Positions 34,042 through 45,552 of a stretch of 64,000 nucleotides of DNA are shown piece by piece. The stretch is from Linnemannia elongata (taxonomy: Eukaryota; Mortierellomycota; Mortierellomycetes; Mortierellales; Mortierellaceae), in assembly GCA_036320915.1 (NCBI GenBank), contig JAXBDG010000009.1, positions 2,604,001 to 2,668,000 of the forward strand, read 5' to 3'. Every line of letters begins with the position of its first letter. The first letter of the stretch is position 1. The notes beneath the pieces were generated by a model. The model saw only the letters and a program-made list of their open reading frames with translations, was not told the DNA's origin and searched no databases. Made by a program: the position numbers and the translations under genes.

Positions 34042-36306
34042 CTAGGCCAGTTTGTGAGTCTTGGACTTCGTAACGCGGAAGCCCATCTTGGGGGTGTTGA
34101 CCATGGTGAACTGACGGTAGTTGAAGTAGACCCAGTACAAGACAAACACTGCTGCACTCCAGAGCGAATTCAGGACCGCGTACAGGTCCGGGTACCGTGC
34201 TGGAGGAGCCACAAACATCTCTCCCAAATGCATCGACACAATCACCAGCAAATTCAACTAATGAAGAAGGGAGGTGAGTGAAGAAGTTGTTAGCAAGAGG
34301 TGTTCTGGTAGAGTAATAAGAGTTCAGAAATACGAGTGAGATGTATAAATCGAAGAGATGAAAACTTACGGCGGAGAGGAACTTGAGGAGCGAGGAGACG
34401 TTGTTAAAGGTACCGGTGGTCATCCAGACCCAGAGTCCCAAAAGGATATAATACTGCGTCGTCAGTTCTTCCTGTCTCAAGAGTGGGAACGTGCTAAAGG
34501 TGGCCAAGGTGTTGAACATGGCGCCCATGGCTGGCTCGTCCAGGATGAGGAGGGTGATTGGAAGAGCAGGTAGGAGGATGGACTTCTCGTGGACTTGGAA
34601 AGAGAGGAGAAAGAACGACAGAGACGAATTGATCAGGCCGTAGATAAGGCCGCGCTTTGTTGGCTTTGCAATCAAGTGGACAAGCGAGGGTAGGAACGAC
34701 AATAGCGTCGCCAGCGTGCTTTTTGGGACGAATACGAAATGGAAGGTAGATAGATGTTCGCATTAGCGTCCAGTCGTGATTGTCATTGATGCAGTCGCTG
34801 TGCTGTAGTTTAGTAATAAGTGTGGATCATACCTGAAGCGGACGAGGTCCTGGATAGCAAAGCGCTCGCGGAGCTTTATGACAATGTTGACGGCACACCA
34901 GACATTTGCAACCTTATCCTGGTAGAGTCCGCGGAAGACTGGGAAGATCCTGTGCACCACCTGCAGAGCTTCCTCCTTTGACTGCATCCATGGTGAGAAC
35001 AGTAGTCCAAGAGTTAGAACAACAGCCAATCCCAACTTGATCAACTTCCAAATGCTATTGTATGTATAAGAATGAGATACGCAATGGTTGATTAGTAACC
35101 AATCGCCGAGTCATAATTTCCTCCGCATACTCAAAGTATGAAGGAAAGAAGACGAAAGCTTACCAGCCAAAGAAGCCTTGGCGGAAAGACTTGCCTAACA
35201 AGTAGGCAAAGACAGCAGGGGAGAAGTAGAGTGCCATTTGCTTAAACCCAAGTGCCAAACAGAACGCCACACTGCCCAAGACATCTTGATCTGACAAAAA
35301 GAAGTTCACCGCCCAAACCACCAATCCAAGCATGACAGTGTTGTACTGAAAGTGACCAGAATCAATGAGGATAACGCCTGGTTGGAGGAGAATCAGGAGG
35401 AGGGCGGTGTGTTGACGCGTCCAGGGCTTGTGTGCGAACCAGCGTTGGGTGAATACGACGATTGAGGAAATGTAGATCAAGAGTTCAAAGACTAAGACTG
35501 TTGAGCGCATGTAGAGTTTAGCATCGGCGGATTCGTACCCGCGGGACGTCTCCCATGCAAACCAGTCTGGGTTTATCTTTGCCCCACTATTCCAAGAAAA
35601 TGAAACGAAGAGGCCTGTCAAAAAACCATTTCAAAGCAACATAACCGGTAACTGAATCAACACCAAAAGGTACCAGGTATTGAATAAAGCCAGAGAGGAA
35701 CGTACACGAAGCCACAGATCCAGGAGACGTAGGCGGTGAGGGGTGGATAGTCGAGGTCCCACCACTTGGACTTGTCAGAGTACCATTCCTGGATCGGTCG
35801 ATGGATCGTCAGCTCCATCCAATGTCTCTGTGCCTCATAGTCTCCAAACCGTGGTGGCACTCCCTGGCCTATAATACACAACACATTCTCTGATTAGCAT
35901 TGATAAAAAAGATGCGACATGATGACGATGTTGATTGTAGGGGTGTGATAGCAACTTTAATGGATGCACAAAAGGCGACAAGATGATAAAAAAAGGTACC
36001 GGAGTATGGTCCAAGACCGACGGTCCAACGGACGAGGACAGCGGCAGCAACGGCGATCCAGACGGCAGTCCTCTTGAGCTGGTTCTCCTCCAACCACGTC
36101 GCGTACCGGTACAGCGCCAAGTTCTTCAGCTTGGGTGCTTCTGGCGTCGTCGTTGGTGAAGTTGATGAGTATGTCATTGTCGTGGTGAATGATGTCGTTG
36201 TGGTGGTGGTTGTCTTGTGTAGACTAGGAGAAGAGGAAGTGCCTGCGCCTGCCGTATTTGCCTTGGCCTTGGTGGCCTTGTTGGCCCTGGGTGTCGTCGG
36301 GGCCAT
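34042..36306 (-). CDS. ALG6: Dolichyl-P-Glc:Man9GlcNAc2-PP-dolichol alpha-1,3-glucosyltransferase
   Basis: Six exons (36306-36000, 35868-35706, 35586-35164, 35054-34833, 34718-34370, 34257-34042) join in frame to 559 residues, close to the known family length. After a Thr-rich cytosolic leader and a first membrane helix, the luminal loop has [14 protein letters not shown] (D112 is the candidate catalytic acid by family analogy) and [52 protein letters not shown] and VHEKSILLP complete the ALG6/ALG8 signature. ALG6 is favoured over ALG8 by the EAQRHWMEL and INPDW motifs. It is an ER-membrane GT-C enzyme that adds the first glucose to the N-glycan precursor. A CACGTG core lies 131 bp upstream at 36437-36442. 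Confidence 0.92.
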
Positions 36307-36436
36307 TGTGTGTCGACGAGGAATGCGATAAGTATGGAGTGAGTAGAGAAGGAGAAAAAGAAGAGATGAACCTCGAGCAAAGTGCAAAGGCAAAGACGTA
36401 GAACGCGACGGTTGGACATCACACTTGGACGTGCAT

Positions 36437-36442
36437 CACGTG
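36437..36442. promoter_or_regulatory. CACGTG E-box core upstream of ALG6
   Basis: The palindromic hexamer, inside GCATCACGTGCGC, lies 131 bp upstream of the ALG6 ATG. It is a potential bHLH site; function is not shown. Confidence 0.3.
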
Positions 36443-36627
36443 CGCACTCTAATTGCCAGGCGATTTTATTATTAGAAAAAAGTTGAGCGAACTTTCAGCC
36501 TGGCTCTGCCTGTTCCTCCACACAGTGTCAAGGTAGCGCAAAGCCCTGGAGGAAACGGGTTGGGTATTAAGCGGACGAGGCCCTTCAGGAGAGGCATCCT
36601 ATATAGTCCTCCTAGCGTCCAATCCTA

Positions 36628-38238
36628 CTAGGCATAGCTTAATTGGACAGTCTCGGCACCGACTGGGACAACCGCCGGCGTTTTGGAGATCAACGCCTGA
36701 TAGAATCGCTCCCAAGTCGGCGCCCGCATCTTCAACTCAATTCCATCCTCCCTCGGCGCAACTCCCTCCTGAATGTTCGAAACCTCATGCGCTCCAATTC
36801 CGCTCATAGTAATCCAACATCCATGGAAACTCGTCGGGTTCGGGCGCGCATTGAAAATCGCAGGTCCTTCCTGTCCACTCCTCCACGTCAAGTACGCCTG
36901 TGCGCCCGCATCAATGTCTAACAAGAAAGTGACTCTTGTCAGGTCTGACGAGAACCCATTTCCACCAACAGGCCCGTTGGCCGGAGGAAACCTCCTCAAG
37001 TCCTGTTGGATGAGTTCGAGAGCGCTGGCAGAGATGACCAACATCAGCCGATGCGAAATCGTATCCAGGGTAGCAACAATGTTCTTGGTCGCCAAGACGC
37101 TCACCCGCTCCGTCAACGATCCTTCAAAGTCCTGTAAACTGACCAGCGGGGCTCTTGACCAGTCCGACCACAGAGGCACCGGCCAGGTCTCCAAGTCGTT
37201 GCCCATATTCGTCAAACATCTCGCCGCGCCGTACTTTGAGAACACAGCCATCTCCTCCATGGTCGCAATGAGTCCATAAAGCACGTCCTTGTTCTCCAGC
37301 TGGCCCTTACACTCTGCAGGGGCATGAATCAACAATACCGCCCTGTCCAACACCCCAACATCCGGAGTATTCAACCGGCACGGGAAGACCTGCCCAGCAC
37401 CGAGAGGTCGGCCTCCTGAGGACTGGATATGAGAATTCATCTGGTGAAAGAGTTGGTACATGATGGGCTGCACACTCTCGAGGGTGTACTGGCCAGGCCG
37501 TTGACGCAGCGTGATGACAATCTCCTTCTGGCCCGAGTGCTGAGACAGGCCTAGGGAGTAGAATGTCCAGGCTTGGACACTTTCCGAAGATGTCCTGAAA
37601 GAGGTTACGATGCTTGCAAACGTCAATGCTGGTGCTGCCGCTAAGGGTTGTTGTGCTGGCTGCAGGGGTTGAGGGGGTGCTACTGCAGTGGACATGGGCA
37701 TGGTCGTCAATGACGGGAAAGGCGGAGGCGCGTGCGTCAATGGCGGGCCATGGTTCGGGGCTGGATAGCCTGTCTGTTGTTGTTGAGCTGGTAATGGAAG
37801 TGGATTTCCTGCCGGGACAGGGTATGGCATCGTAGGTTGCTGTTGTTGAGAGACCATGGTTGGTAGTGGAGGCATTGGAGGTGGGGGTGTGAATTGGCTT
37901 GTGGCAGCAGCAGCAAATTGGTGGGCAGACATGGTATTTTGCCTCGTTGGCGGGCCTGGAACCGACGGTGTTGGAGGTGGAGGTGTGGCCTGAATATGCT
38001 GCTGGTGCTGTTGCTGCTGTTGTTGGAGGACGACAGGAGAGCCGTTGACCTGGGTGAGTACTCGCTCGGGTACAAAGACCGGGAACCCCTCGGGAGAGAT
38101 GAGCATCTCATGTCCAAGAGGGACGACGATGGGAATCCCGCGGACAGCTGTTCCTGGAGGAGGAGGGATGAAACCCGGGGGCAGTTGGCCTGGCGGGATT
38201 GGGTAGAACGTGTTTGGATCTGGCGCCACGAATGCCAT
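36628..38238 (-). CDS. Unrecognised protein with Pro/Gln-rich N-terminus, weakly SUFU-like
   Basis: A single exon encodes 536 residues, from ATG at 38238 (start MAFVAPDPNTFYP) to TAG at 36628. The first 210 residues are Pro/Gln-rich. The remainder looks globular and starts with SVQAWTFYSLGLSQHSGQ, EIVITLRQRPGQ and MYQLFHQMNSHIQSSGGRPL, followed by RAVLLIHAP. The order of a W-x-F-Y-S-L-G-L-S strand, an ELTLR-like strand and a helix followed by G-x-G recalls Suppressor-of-fused domains. This is a weak impression and the gene could equally be an uncharacterised fungal family. No signal peptide or membrane segment is visible. The frame extends upstream to a TTG, but the ATG at 38238 is preceded by the T/C-rich leader typical here. 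It lies in tandem behind the Num1-like gene. Confidence 0.65.
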   Translation of the reverse strand: MAFVAPDPNTFYPIPPGQLPPGFIPPPPGTAVRGIPIVVPLGHEMLISPEGFPVFVPERVLTQVNGSPVVLQQQQQQHQQHIQATPPPPTPSVPGPPTRQNTMSAHQFAAAATSQFTPPPPMPPLPTMVSQQQQPTMPYPVPAGNPLPLPAQQQQTGYPAPNHGPPLTHAPPPFPSLTTMPMSTAVAPPQPLQPAQQPLAAAPALTFASIVTSFRTSSESVQAWTFYSLGLSQHSGQKEIVITLRQRPGQYTLESVQPIMYQLFHQMNSHIQSSGGRPLGAGQVFPCRLNTPDVGVLDRAVLLIHAPAECKGQLENKDVLYGLIATMEEMAVFSKYGAARCLTNMGNDLETWPVPLWSDWSRAPLVSLQDFEGSLTERVSVLATKNIVATLDTISHRLMLVISASALELIQQDLRRFPPANGPVGGNGFSSDLTRVTFLLDIDAGAQAYLTWRSGQEGPAIFNARPNPTSFHGCWITMSGIGAHEVSNIQEGVAPREDGIELKMRAPTWERFYQALISKTPAVVPVGAETVQLSYA

Positions 38239-38835
38239 TGGGAGAGATGATGTTACTACTGTGAAGAAGGGCGAAGACTGAGTGAAGAGGAAAGAAGAGA
38301 AGAGAGGATAAGGTGGAGTAGGACGAAGGATAAAAGGAAGCAAGCTAGCAAGTGAGAGGGAGAAAAAAAGGAGGGTGTTTCAATTGAATTTTACGTTGAG
38401 GGACGGTAGAGAAAAGTGACTAAGGAGTAGAAGTGACAGGGTCGACTCGACTCGAACTCGACTCGACTGGTCAGAAGAGGATGAGCTGTGGGGGACGCCG
38501 ATAGTGTTGGTAGTGCAGCAACAGCTGTCCAAGCGCACAGAAAGAAGTGAATGTATTCTTGCATAAAGGGTCCAAGAAAGAGGGACTACCGTCTTTCATA
38601 ATCGTTGGAGGAATGCTGCTTGTTAGCTTGTAGTTGACCATCCACTGTTGCCTCTTCTATCTCTCTCACTATGTGAAATGAACAATTAATTGATCAAAGG
38701 TGGAATGATACACGATAAAGAGTACTGTTGTTTGTTTCATGCTTATTTGCTTGTTTGCTTCTTTGCTTCTTTGTATTTGTATTTGTATTTGTATCAACTA
38801 TTAGTTACGTAGTATAGATGGCCATTATATGTTTT
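38239..38835. promoter_or_regulatory. Region between the Num1-like stop and the 36628 gene start
   Basis: It holds the leader of the gene ending at 36628, a CGACT-type short repeat at about 38442-38468 and a TTTGTATTTG repeat near 38770-38795 close to the 3' end of the Num1-like gene. No coding sequence is seen. Confidence 0.35.
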
Positions 38836-41800
38836 CTAATGGTGGTGGTCCAGCGACCCGATATCATGCTTGCCATCACAGCACTGGCGCACATGCTCAG
38901 GAAGCTCACCATCATCCTCGTCGTCCTCATCCTCATCATCCTCGTCATCATACTCCCCTTCGCCCCGGTACTCATCCTCATACGCCCCCGAGGAAGACGA
39001 CTGCTGCAGTCTCGACCGTGGACTCATACTATTCGTACCCACCGACGAACTCGCTTGTTGCGACATAATCGGTCCTCCATTCATCGTCCCATATCCTCCA
39101 ACCGTGTTCTGAGAGTTGACCATATGGCTCGGGTATCCAACCACACTATTCACAACACTGCCATTAACGCCACTACCACTACTTCCTGACAAGGGTGGGG
39201 GTGGAGGCATACCACTATAGTTGACAGATGTCGACGACATTCCAGAGTTCATTCCCATTGATACTTGTTGTTGTTGTTGACGAGGGGATCCGGTGGGAGA
39301 GTTCTCCTTGGACCGACCAAACATGGACTGAAGTCGGTTGAAAGAACCCTTTTTCCGGACAGTCTTGTCATTGCGGATCGTCAACAGGGTATCCGAAGTC
39401 ACTCCTCGTGCAGCCTGTACCTCCGACCACGTCTGATTGTCGCTTGGCATATCCACCCCAGGAGTTGAAGGACGCGACAACAAGTACGCAAGAGACTATT
39501 AGATTCATTTAACGAAAAATAGGAGATAAAGTTATTAACATCTGACAAATGCATGTACATGAAACATATTGAAGAACATACAAGGTAAACGTTTGAAGAC
39601 AAAGGAGGATATGTTGAAAAAAAAAAAAAAAAAAAGGATAGTTACCTGGTACCAGAGCTCATGCTTCTCGCGGGTGGGGGCAGTGAGCTTGAGGTTGCGG
39701 TTGGAAGTCTGGACAAGCAAGCTGACGTTGGGCAAGTCCGAGCTGCCGGTCGTGTTCTCATCCGTAATCTGGAACACGGCAATAATCAAAGCTATTCATT
39801 CAATGGCAGTAAATACAAAAAAGGCGAGCGAGTCAGCTATCATTGTTGCCCTATACAATGCATTGGCCAAAAACATCAACAGAACGTTAACAAAAAGGAC
39901 ACATACCAGACTTGGCGCGCTGCTCGCGAGAACCATCGGCGGCGGGGTTGTTGAGACTCCAGTAGATGGTCTTGTTGTAGGGGTGGACCCAGAAGTATCT
40001 ACGATGTCTCTTCTCGCTAATCACGCTGGCCATGGGGCGACGGGTATACTTCCAGAGGTAGTCTCCAATCATGGTTTGTGTGATTGCCTGAATCATCGTC
40101 GGGTCAGTCGCCGTCGAATTGCCATCATAATTCGAGCTTACCGAACCACGACGGTCATACTGGTTTCCACCGTAGTCGGTCGACATGCTAGAAACGGATC
40201 CGTTAGGTGAGGGACGGTAGCCACGGTGATGGCTGATGCTCGCTCCAGAGGAGTCCGTGATGTGCTGGTACTGTGTCTGCTGCTGTTGGCTGCTGCTGCT
40301 CTGAGGGATGTACACCTGGCTGGAGCTATTCTGGAAAGTATAGGCGGTGCGGGTAGTCGAAGAGATGACAGCGGCGCCAGTAGGCATGGGTGGCCGAGAG
40401 AGTCCCGACGACTGAGGGGGCGAAGTGCTGACGAAGCGCTTCTCCGATCGGATCGACGATGCTCTGACAGGATAAGTGATAGGTCCTGGCGACCCAGGAC
40501 CAGAGTTGCTGATAAGTGAATGGCCAAGCTGGCCATTAATATTGCTATTTGTAATAGCGGTGGAGTTGTTGATCATCATTCCTGAGACAGACAAGGTGCT
40601 GCTGCTGGCATTACGAGTATTCATAAAGGGTTCATTCAAAGCCATGACATCCAACTCGGATGCCATGCTTGCTCTTGCGGCCGCACGGGCCAAGAGGCTT
40701 GAGGGTGGGCCAGTCGCGGGGCGGCCGGGCGAGACCATGCTGTGAGAGTCCCCGTGCTGGTAGGTCTGGTGCTGGTGCTTACTGTGAATGCTGTCAACGT
40801 CACTGAAGTCGTTATCAGTCGTGGTGGTCGCAGCAGCCTCCTTGTCAACGTAGACGGGCTCGATACGGCCAGTCTCCATAGCCGATCCAAAGGCCGATCC
40901 GAAAGAGACGCGGAACTCTTGTCCGTTGTCGTCGGTCATCAAGGCCGTCTGGGGTCTGGATGTTGCAACGATATCCTTGGGGAGCAAAGGAACTGGAGGA
41001 GCAGCATGGTGGGTCGAGTCAGGCATGCCCTGGCTCATGTCACAAGTGTGACGACGTTCGTCATCCACAGGAATCTCTGAGGAAACAAAGCGAGGAACGG
41101 GCTCGGTGACCTCGAGTTCAAGATCCTTGAGAACTTTGGCTGCTTGGGGAGGAGTTGACTCGTCGATAGTAAGGGGATCGACGAATGCGGGCTCGGTGAC
41201 CTTGACCTGAGCAATCTGCTGAACTTGGTCAAGAATCTCTGGGATGCGGACAGACGCGACCTCGAGACCGGCGACGGTGGGAGTGGTGAGCGTCTGCGAG
41301 TCCAAAAGAGTGCCACTCTTGGCGTCCTTTCCTGTGACAATGTCGGGTAACTGTCCGCTCCTGTGTGCAGAAGACACTTCCGAGGTAGAGTCCTTGCGAA
41401 GAGAGATGGGGTCGGTGTTGGTAGCAGTTGAGTTGGTGGCGGTGACATCGGTGTTGGTGGCGGTGGTGCTGGTCGACGCCTTGGGTTCCGTGTTGGTGGC
41501 AACAGAGCTGGTGGCAGCCTGAGTCTTCTCCACGGCTCTGGCGGCAGCAACATCCTTGACGTCCCTGACTCTGTCGACCTCAACAATCTTCTCGACTATC
41601 TTCTCAACAATCCTCTCCACCTCGACAATCTTTTCGACGGGAACCTCAACGATCTTCTCGACCTCAACGATCCTTTCGACTGGGACTTCCACAATCTTCT
41701 CGACCTCAACGATCTTTTCGACGGGGACCTCAACGATCTTCTCGACCTCAACGATCCTTTCGACTGGGACTTCCACAATCTTCTCAACCTCAACAATCTT

Positions 41801-44800
41801 TTCGACTGGGACTTCCACAATCTTCTCGACCTCAACAATCTTCTCGACTGGGACTTCCACAATCTTCTCGACCTCAACGATCTTTTCGACCGGGACTTCC
41901 ACAATCTTCTCGACCTCAACAATCTTCTCGACTGGGACTTCCACAACCTTCTCAACCTCCACAATCTTCTCGACCGGCACTTCCACAATCTTCTCGACCA
42001 GCATGCTCTTGTCGACGGGCACCTCGACAATCTTCTCAACATGCACGATCTTCTCTACTGGTACTTCCACGATCTTCTCGACCTCCACGATCTTTTCAAC
42101 CTCCACGATCCTGTCAACGGGAACTTCAACAATCTTCTCCCTCTCGACAATCTTCTCCACCTCGACAATTCTTTCCACCTCGACAATCTTCTCTACTGGG
42201 ACTTCGACGATCTTCTCAACCTCGACAATCCTCTCTACTGGGACTTCGACGATCTTCTCAACCTCCACGATCTTCTCAACCTCCACGATCTTCTCTACCT
42301 CCACGATCTTCTCAACTTCCACGATCTTCTCAACTGGAACCTCAATAATCTTCTCACTCACGACTGGGGCGGGAATCAATCCGGGGATAGAGTGAATCCA
42401 GCTCTCGATAGGCTCCGAGGCAGTCTCCTGATCCTTATATTCTGTTGCAGGCTTGGATGATTCAGTCGACTTTGCAAGAGCCAGCTCCGCAAAGAGTCCA
42501 CCAACATGCATCGGCGAGACTGGGAGGCGTTCCTCCTCGTCTGCAGCAGATCTTGTCTCTTGTCCTCCCAATCCCAAAAGCGTCTCGCCAGCAGCAGCAC
42601 CGCTGGCACCGACAGCAGCAGTGACCGCAACAGCAGGATCCAGTCCTCCGAAACGCAGGTGCTCAATGGTCTCCTCGCTGTCAGCCAACATCTTGGCAAG
42701 TTCCTCCTTCTCCGACTGCAACTCGTCCTTGGCGGCCAACAACTGTTCCTTCTCCGAGATCTCCTTGCTCAACTTGGCCTGGAGCTCGCTGATGATCGAC
42801 TGTTGGTGAGCAAACGAGGTCTCTCGGGCCAGCGAGGCAACCTTGGGTTCGGATGAGCCAGGTATCAAAGCTGCAGAAGTGGTACCGGGCAAATCATCGT
42901 TACTGGGCAGACGAGCGGGTGCCTGGATCAAGACGGGTGCCTCAACGGGGCTCTCGGGCTCGAGCAACAACTCCTCCCTCTCCTGAGCAAGTGCAATGGC
43001 CTCCATGGTCGCCTTCTTTGCCAGTTTCTGTTGCTGGGCCGCCATGGTCACCTTGAGTTCCTCCAATTTCTTCATCAAGTCGGACTTTTCGCGTTGAATT
43101 CCTGCGCTGTGTTTCCGCATGGCGACCATGTCCTGCTCATGTCGAGACTTTGTTAGCTCCAATTGGCCAGCAGTCCGCTCCTCCTTGTCCTTCATCTGTT
43201 CCACTTGCTCTGATGCTGCTGCGAGTGCCTTCTGGACCTTGCCGTTCTCGTGCAGCGACCGCGACAGCTGCTGCTGCAAATCTGCACACTGTGTCCGAAG
43301 CTCTTGGTTCATCAACTCCAGATTCCACTGGTCCTCCTTCAGGCGCTCTAATCATAGAAAAGCGGGAATCCTCATATTAGTTTAGATACATAAACAAACG
43401 CACATGTATGTAGACAAACGACATATGCAAAACGTGAAGAGCTGAAACGATACAGCAACAAGGTGCTCAAAAAAAGAAAAATAGCTGTATCCAGACACTC
43501 ACCATCGCTCTCCTCGCGCATGCGTCGCTGCTTATTAAGAGCATCAATGATCCTTTCCTGCTCAGAGATCTTGGTATCGTATTCCTGGTTCAGCTTTTCC
43601 TTCATTTCTGCCTGCGAAGTCCAGTACCGGACCTGGTTTAACAATTCCTCCTGAATCTGAACGGGGAATGCAGGGTCGTTGATCGAAGGTGCTGAGGGAA
43701 CGACGACCTTGTGGCGCCGGGGCTTCGTGATTGTCTGTGTTGGCAGGACGCTTGAGGGCAGTGCACTTGGTCCAAGGACATTCGACCCCGACCGCGTCGT
43801 CGAGTCTGCCTGAGGAGGTTGAATCGCTATCGTAGGCTATAATTCAAAAAAATAAAATAAAAAATAAAGGATAAAGGGTAAGGCAGATGTTTAGAAAGGA
43901 TTGCATGACACAATAGTCGAAAAGAGGAGTGTTGTCCTTGAGGTCTTCATGCACCTTGTTTGCAAGGGGAGAGGACAATTCAAGCTTTTTCCCCTCCCCC
44001 TCTGACCTGCCTTGCTGTCCCCTGTCCTCTTGGCAGCTGGAAGGAAGGAAGGAAGGAGGACGCTGCAGGATTGAATCACCCATCTTGCAGCAGTTCACTG
44101 CTCTTTACTTTTTTTGCTCTTCACTAAAACCAACAAAACATAGTGGTATCACATCCATGTTATGCTCTTATGCATCACCCTCTCTCATCACTCTCGAGCA
44201 TACATACAGACCATTGCCCTATTGTTATCTATTTGTTGCCCTTCCTCACTACTCCCACATATAGCTTGCTAGTAGGAAAGTGAAAAGTAGCTTGCATGCA
44301 ATACTGTCAATCCCGCCAAGAATAGACAAACCTCGGTTCCCAGAAACTGCAAAAAAAAAAGAAACAAAACAAAAACAAAAAAAAGAAAAAAAAAAGACAT
44401 GAGAGCCATAAAACTCCCACCCTGACCCAATACCGGTTCCAGCACAAATAAACAATTGCAAGTGATAATAATAAACCAAGCTGGCTCATAGTAGCCGCCT
44501 TCTTCCCCTAATCCAATCCCATTCCCCAATAGGGGCCGCAATGTAATTAACTTTCATATGCGCTTGAATATGTTGAGAGCACTTATTTTTTTTAGATGGA
44601 GATTTTCTCCTTTCGTGGTTGTTGTCGAGAGCAAAGGACGATGTTTTTGGTTGGTTGGTAGGTGGTTTAGCGCTATTTCGTGCGAATTGTGCCAATTGTT
44701 CGCTGGAACGGGAACACGGACAGGGTGAACTCACTCCTCCCCTTCCAACGGATAAAGGTGTAAAAACAACATAAGAAAGGAAAAAGAAGGGCAAAAAGAG

Positions 44801-45552
44801 AGAGAGGAGGTGTGCACAGGAGACAGAGAAAGAGGAGAAAGGCTGTAACACTCAAAGGAATTCAAGGAATGTGGTTATAGCACATTTGTGTAGATAATAA
44901 AAGAATTCGCAATACAAGCAAGCAATATAAGCAAGCAATACACCAGTGTACAGAAAAGCAAAAGCTAATCCGTCATTGATCCAAGTTCATCACAAAAGAA
45001 AAAGCACACTTGAGTAATAAAAGAAGTAATACTCCATTGCTCCTTGGCTATCAGGTAAGAAAAGCCGCACCCGAGTAAAAAAGAAACAAAATGCAATACT
45101 CTATCCCTCTATACCCACCAAACAAGAAAAAAAACGTCGAGTTGACAGCCCATTGATAAAGGAAACGAGAGAGTCCTGGTTCTTACCAGCTGTGCGTCGA
45201 TGAGTCCCTTGAGTCCAAGAATACCATTTTGTCCTTCTTGGAACTCCTTGTCGAGGATTGCAAGCTGTTCCCGCAATGTGTCTGGCAAGGGCTCCTGGTG
45301 CTGTTGCAGTTGCCGTCCTGCTCCTGCTAATGCGGCCTCCTGTTGCTTGAGTTCCTGGAGCTGGTCGAAGCAGTGCTTGAGGTCCTCCTGACGTTTGACA
45401 AAGAGAAGTCCGATGGTCTGGGTGAGCTGGAGGTCGTTATGGATACCCATGAGGCGAGCCTCGAGCTCGGCCTTGGCCTGGTCGACGGTCTGGAGACTGG
45501 CAAGGGCGGTCGTTGGTTGTGGCTGGTGAGGCCATTGGGAATCGGACATCAT
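38836..45552 (-). CDS. Num1/ApsA/Mcp5-type cortical dynein anchor with EKIVEV repeat array
   Basis: Five exons (45552-45187, 43836-43503, 43347-39907, 39791-39646, 39495-38836) join in frame to 1,648 residues. Coiled-coil segments occupy about 20-120 and 170-400 (AELEARLMGIHNDL, QEYDTKISEQERIIDALN, QCADLQQQLSRSL). Residues 565-824 are a tandem EKIVEV/EKIVEVPV array. A pleckstrin-type Mcp5 domain spans about 1320-1440: LWKYTRRP, ISEKRHRRYFWVHPYNKTI, LKLTAPTREKHELWYQ and LAYLLSRP. The C-terminus ends in an acidic run and LPEHVRQCCDGKHDIGSLD, a tail I know from ApsA/Num1 proteins. Family members bind cortical phosphoinositide through the PH domain and capture dynein to pull nuclei or spindles. 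The first intron is 1,350 nt, so the 122-codon first exon could instead belong to a separate or alternative transcript. Confidence 0.85.
41576..42355 (-). repeat. 780-bp coding tandem repeat (42-bp unit) encoding EKIVEV/EKIVEVPV
   Basis: Thirty-nine consecutive units of 6 residues (EKIVEV), 8 residues (EKIVEVPV) or, at the end, 4 residues (ERIV/EKIV) cover exactly 260 residues. They mostly alternate as a 14-residue, 42-bp period. Substitutions are conservative (R for K, D for E), with one divergent unit, DKSMLV. Neighbouring units are nearly identical in DNA, for example repeated ACTTCCACAATCTTCTCGAC on the plus strand, which points to recent duplication or conversion. Confidence 0.95.

Noticed and set aside
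41556..42395. Plus-strand 279-codon open frame of Ser/Thr/Ile/Phe repeats
   Set aside because: It is the antisense of the EKIVEV repeat array; the frame is open only because the 42-bp unit lacks stops on both strands.
44486..44851. Minus-strand frame inside the long Num1-like intron
   Set aside because: Leu/Phe/Ser-rich translation of T/C-rich sequence, with no phase-compatible splice sites linking it to the flanking exons.
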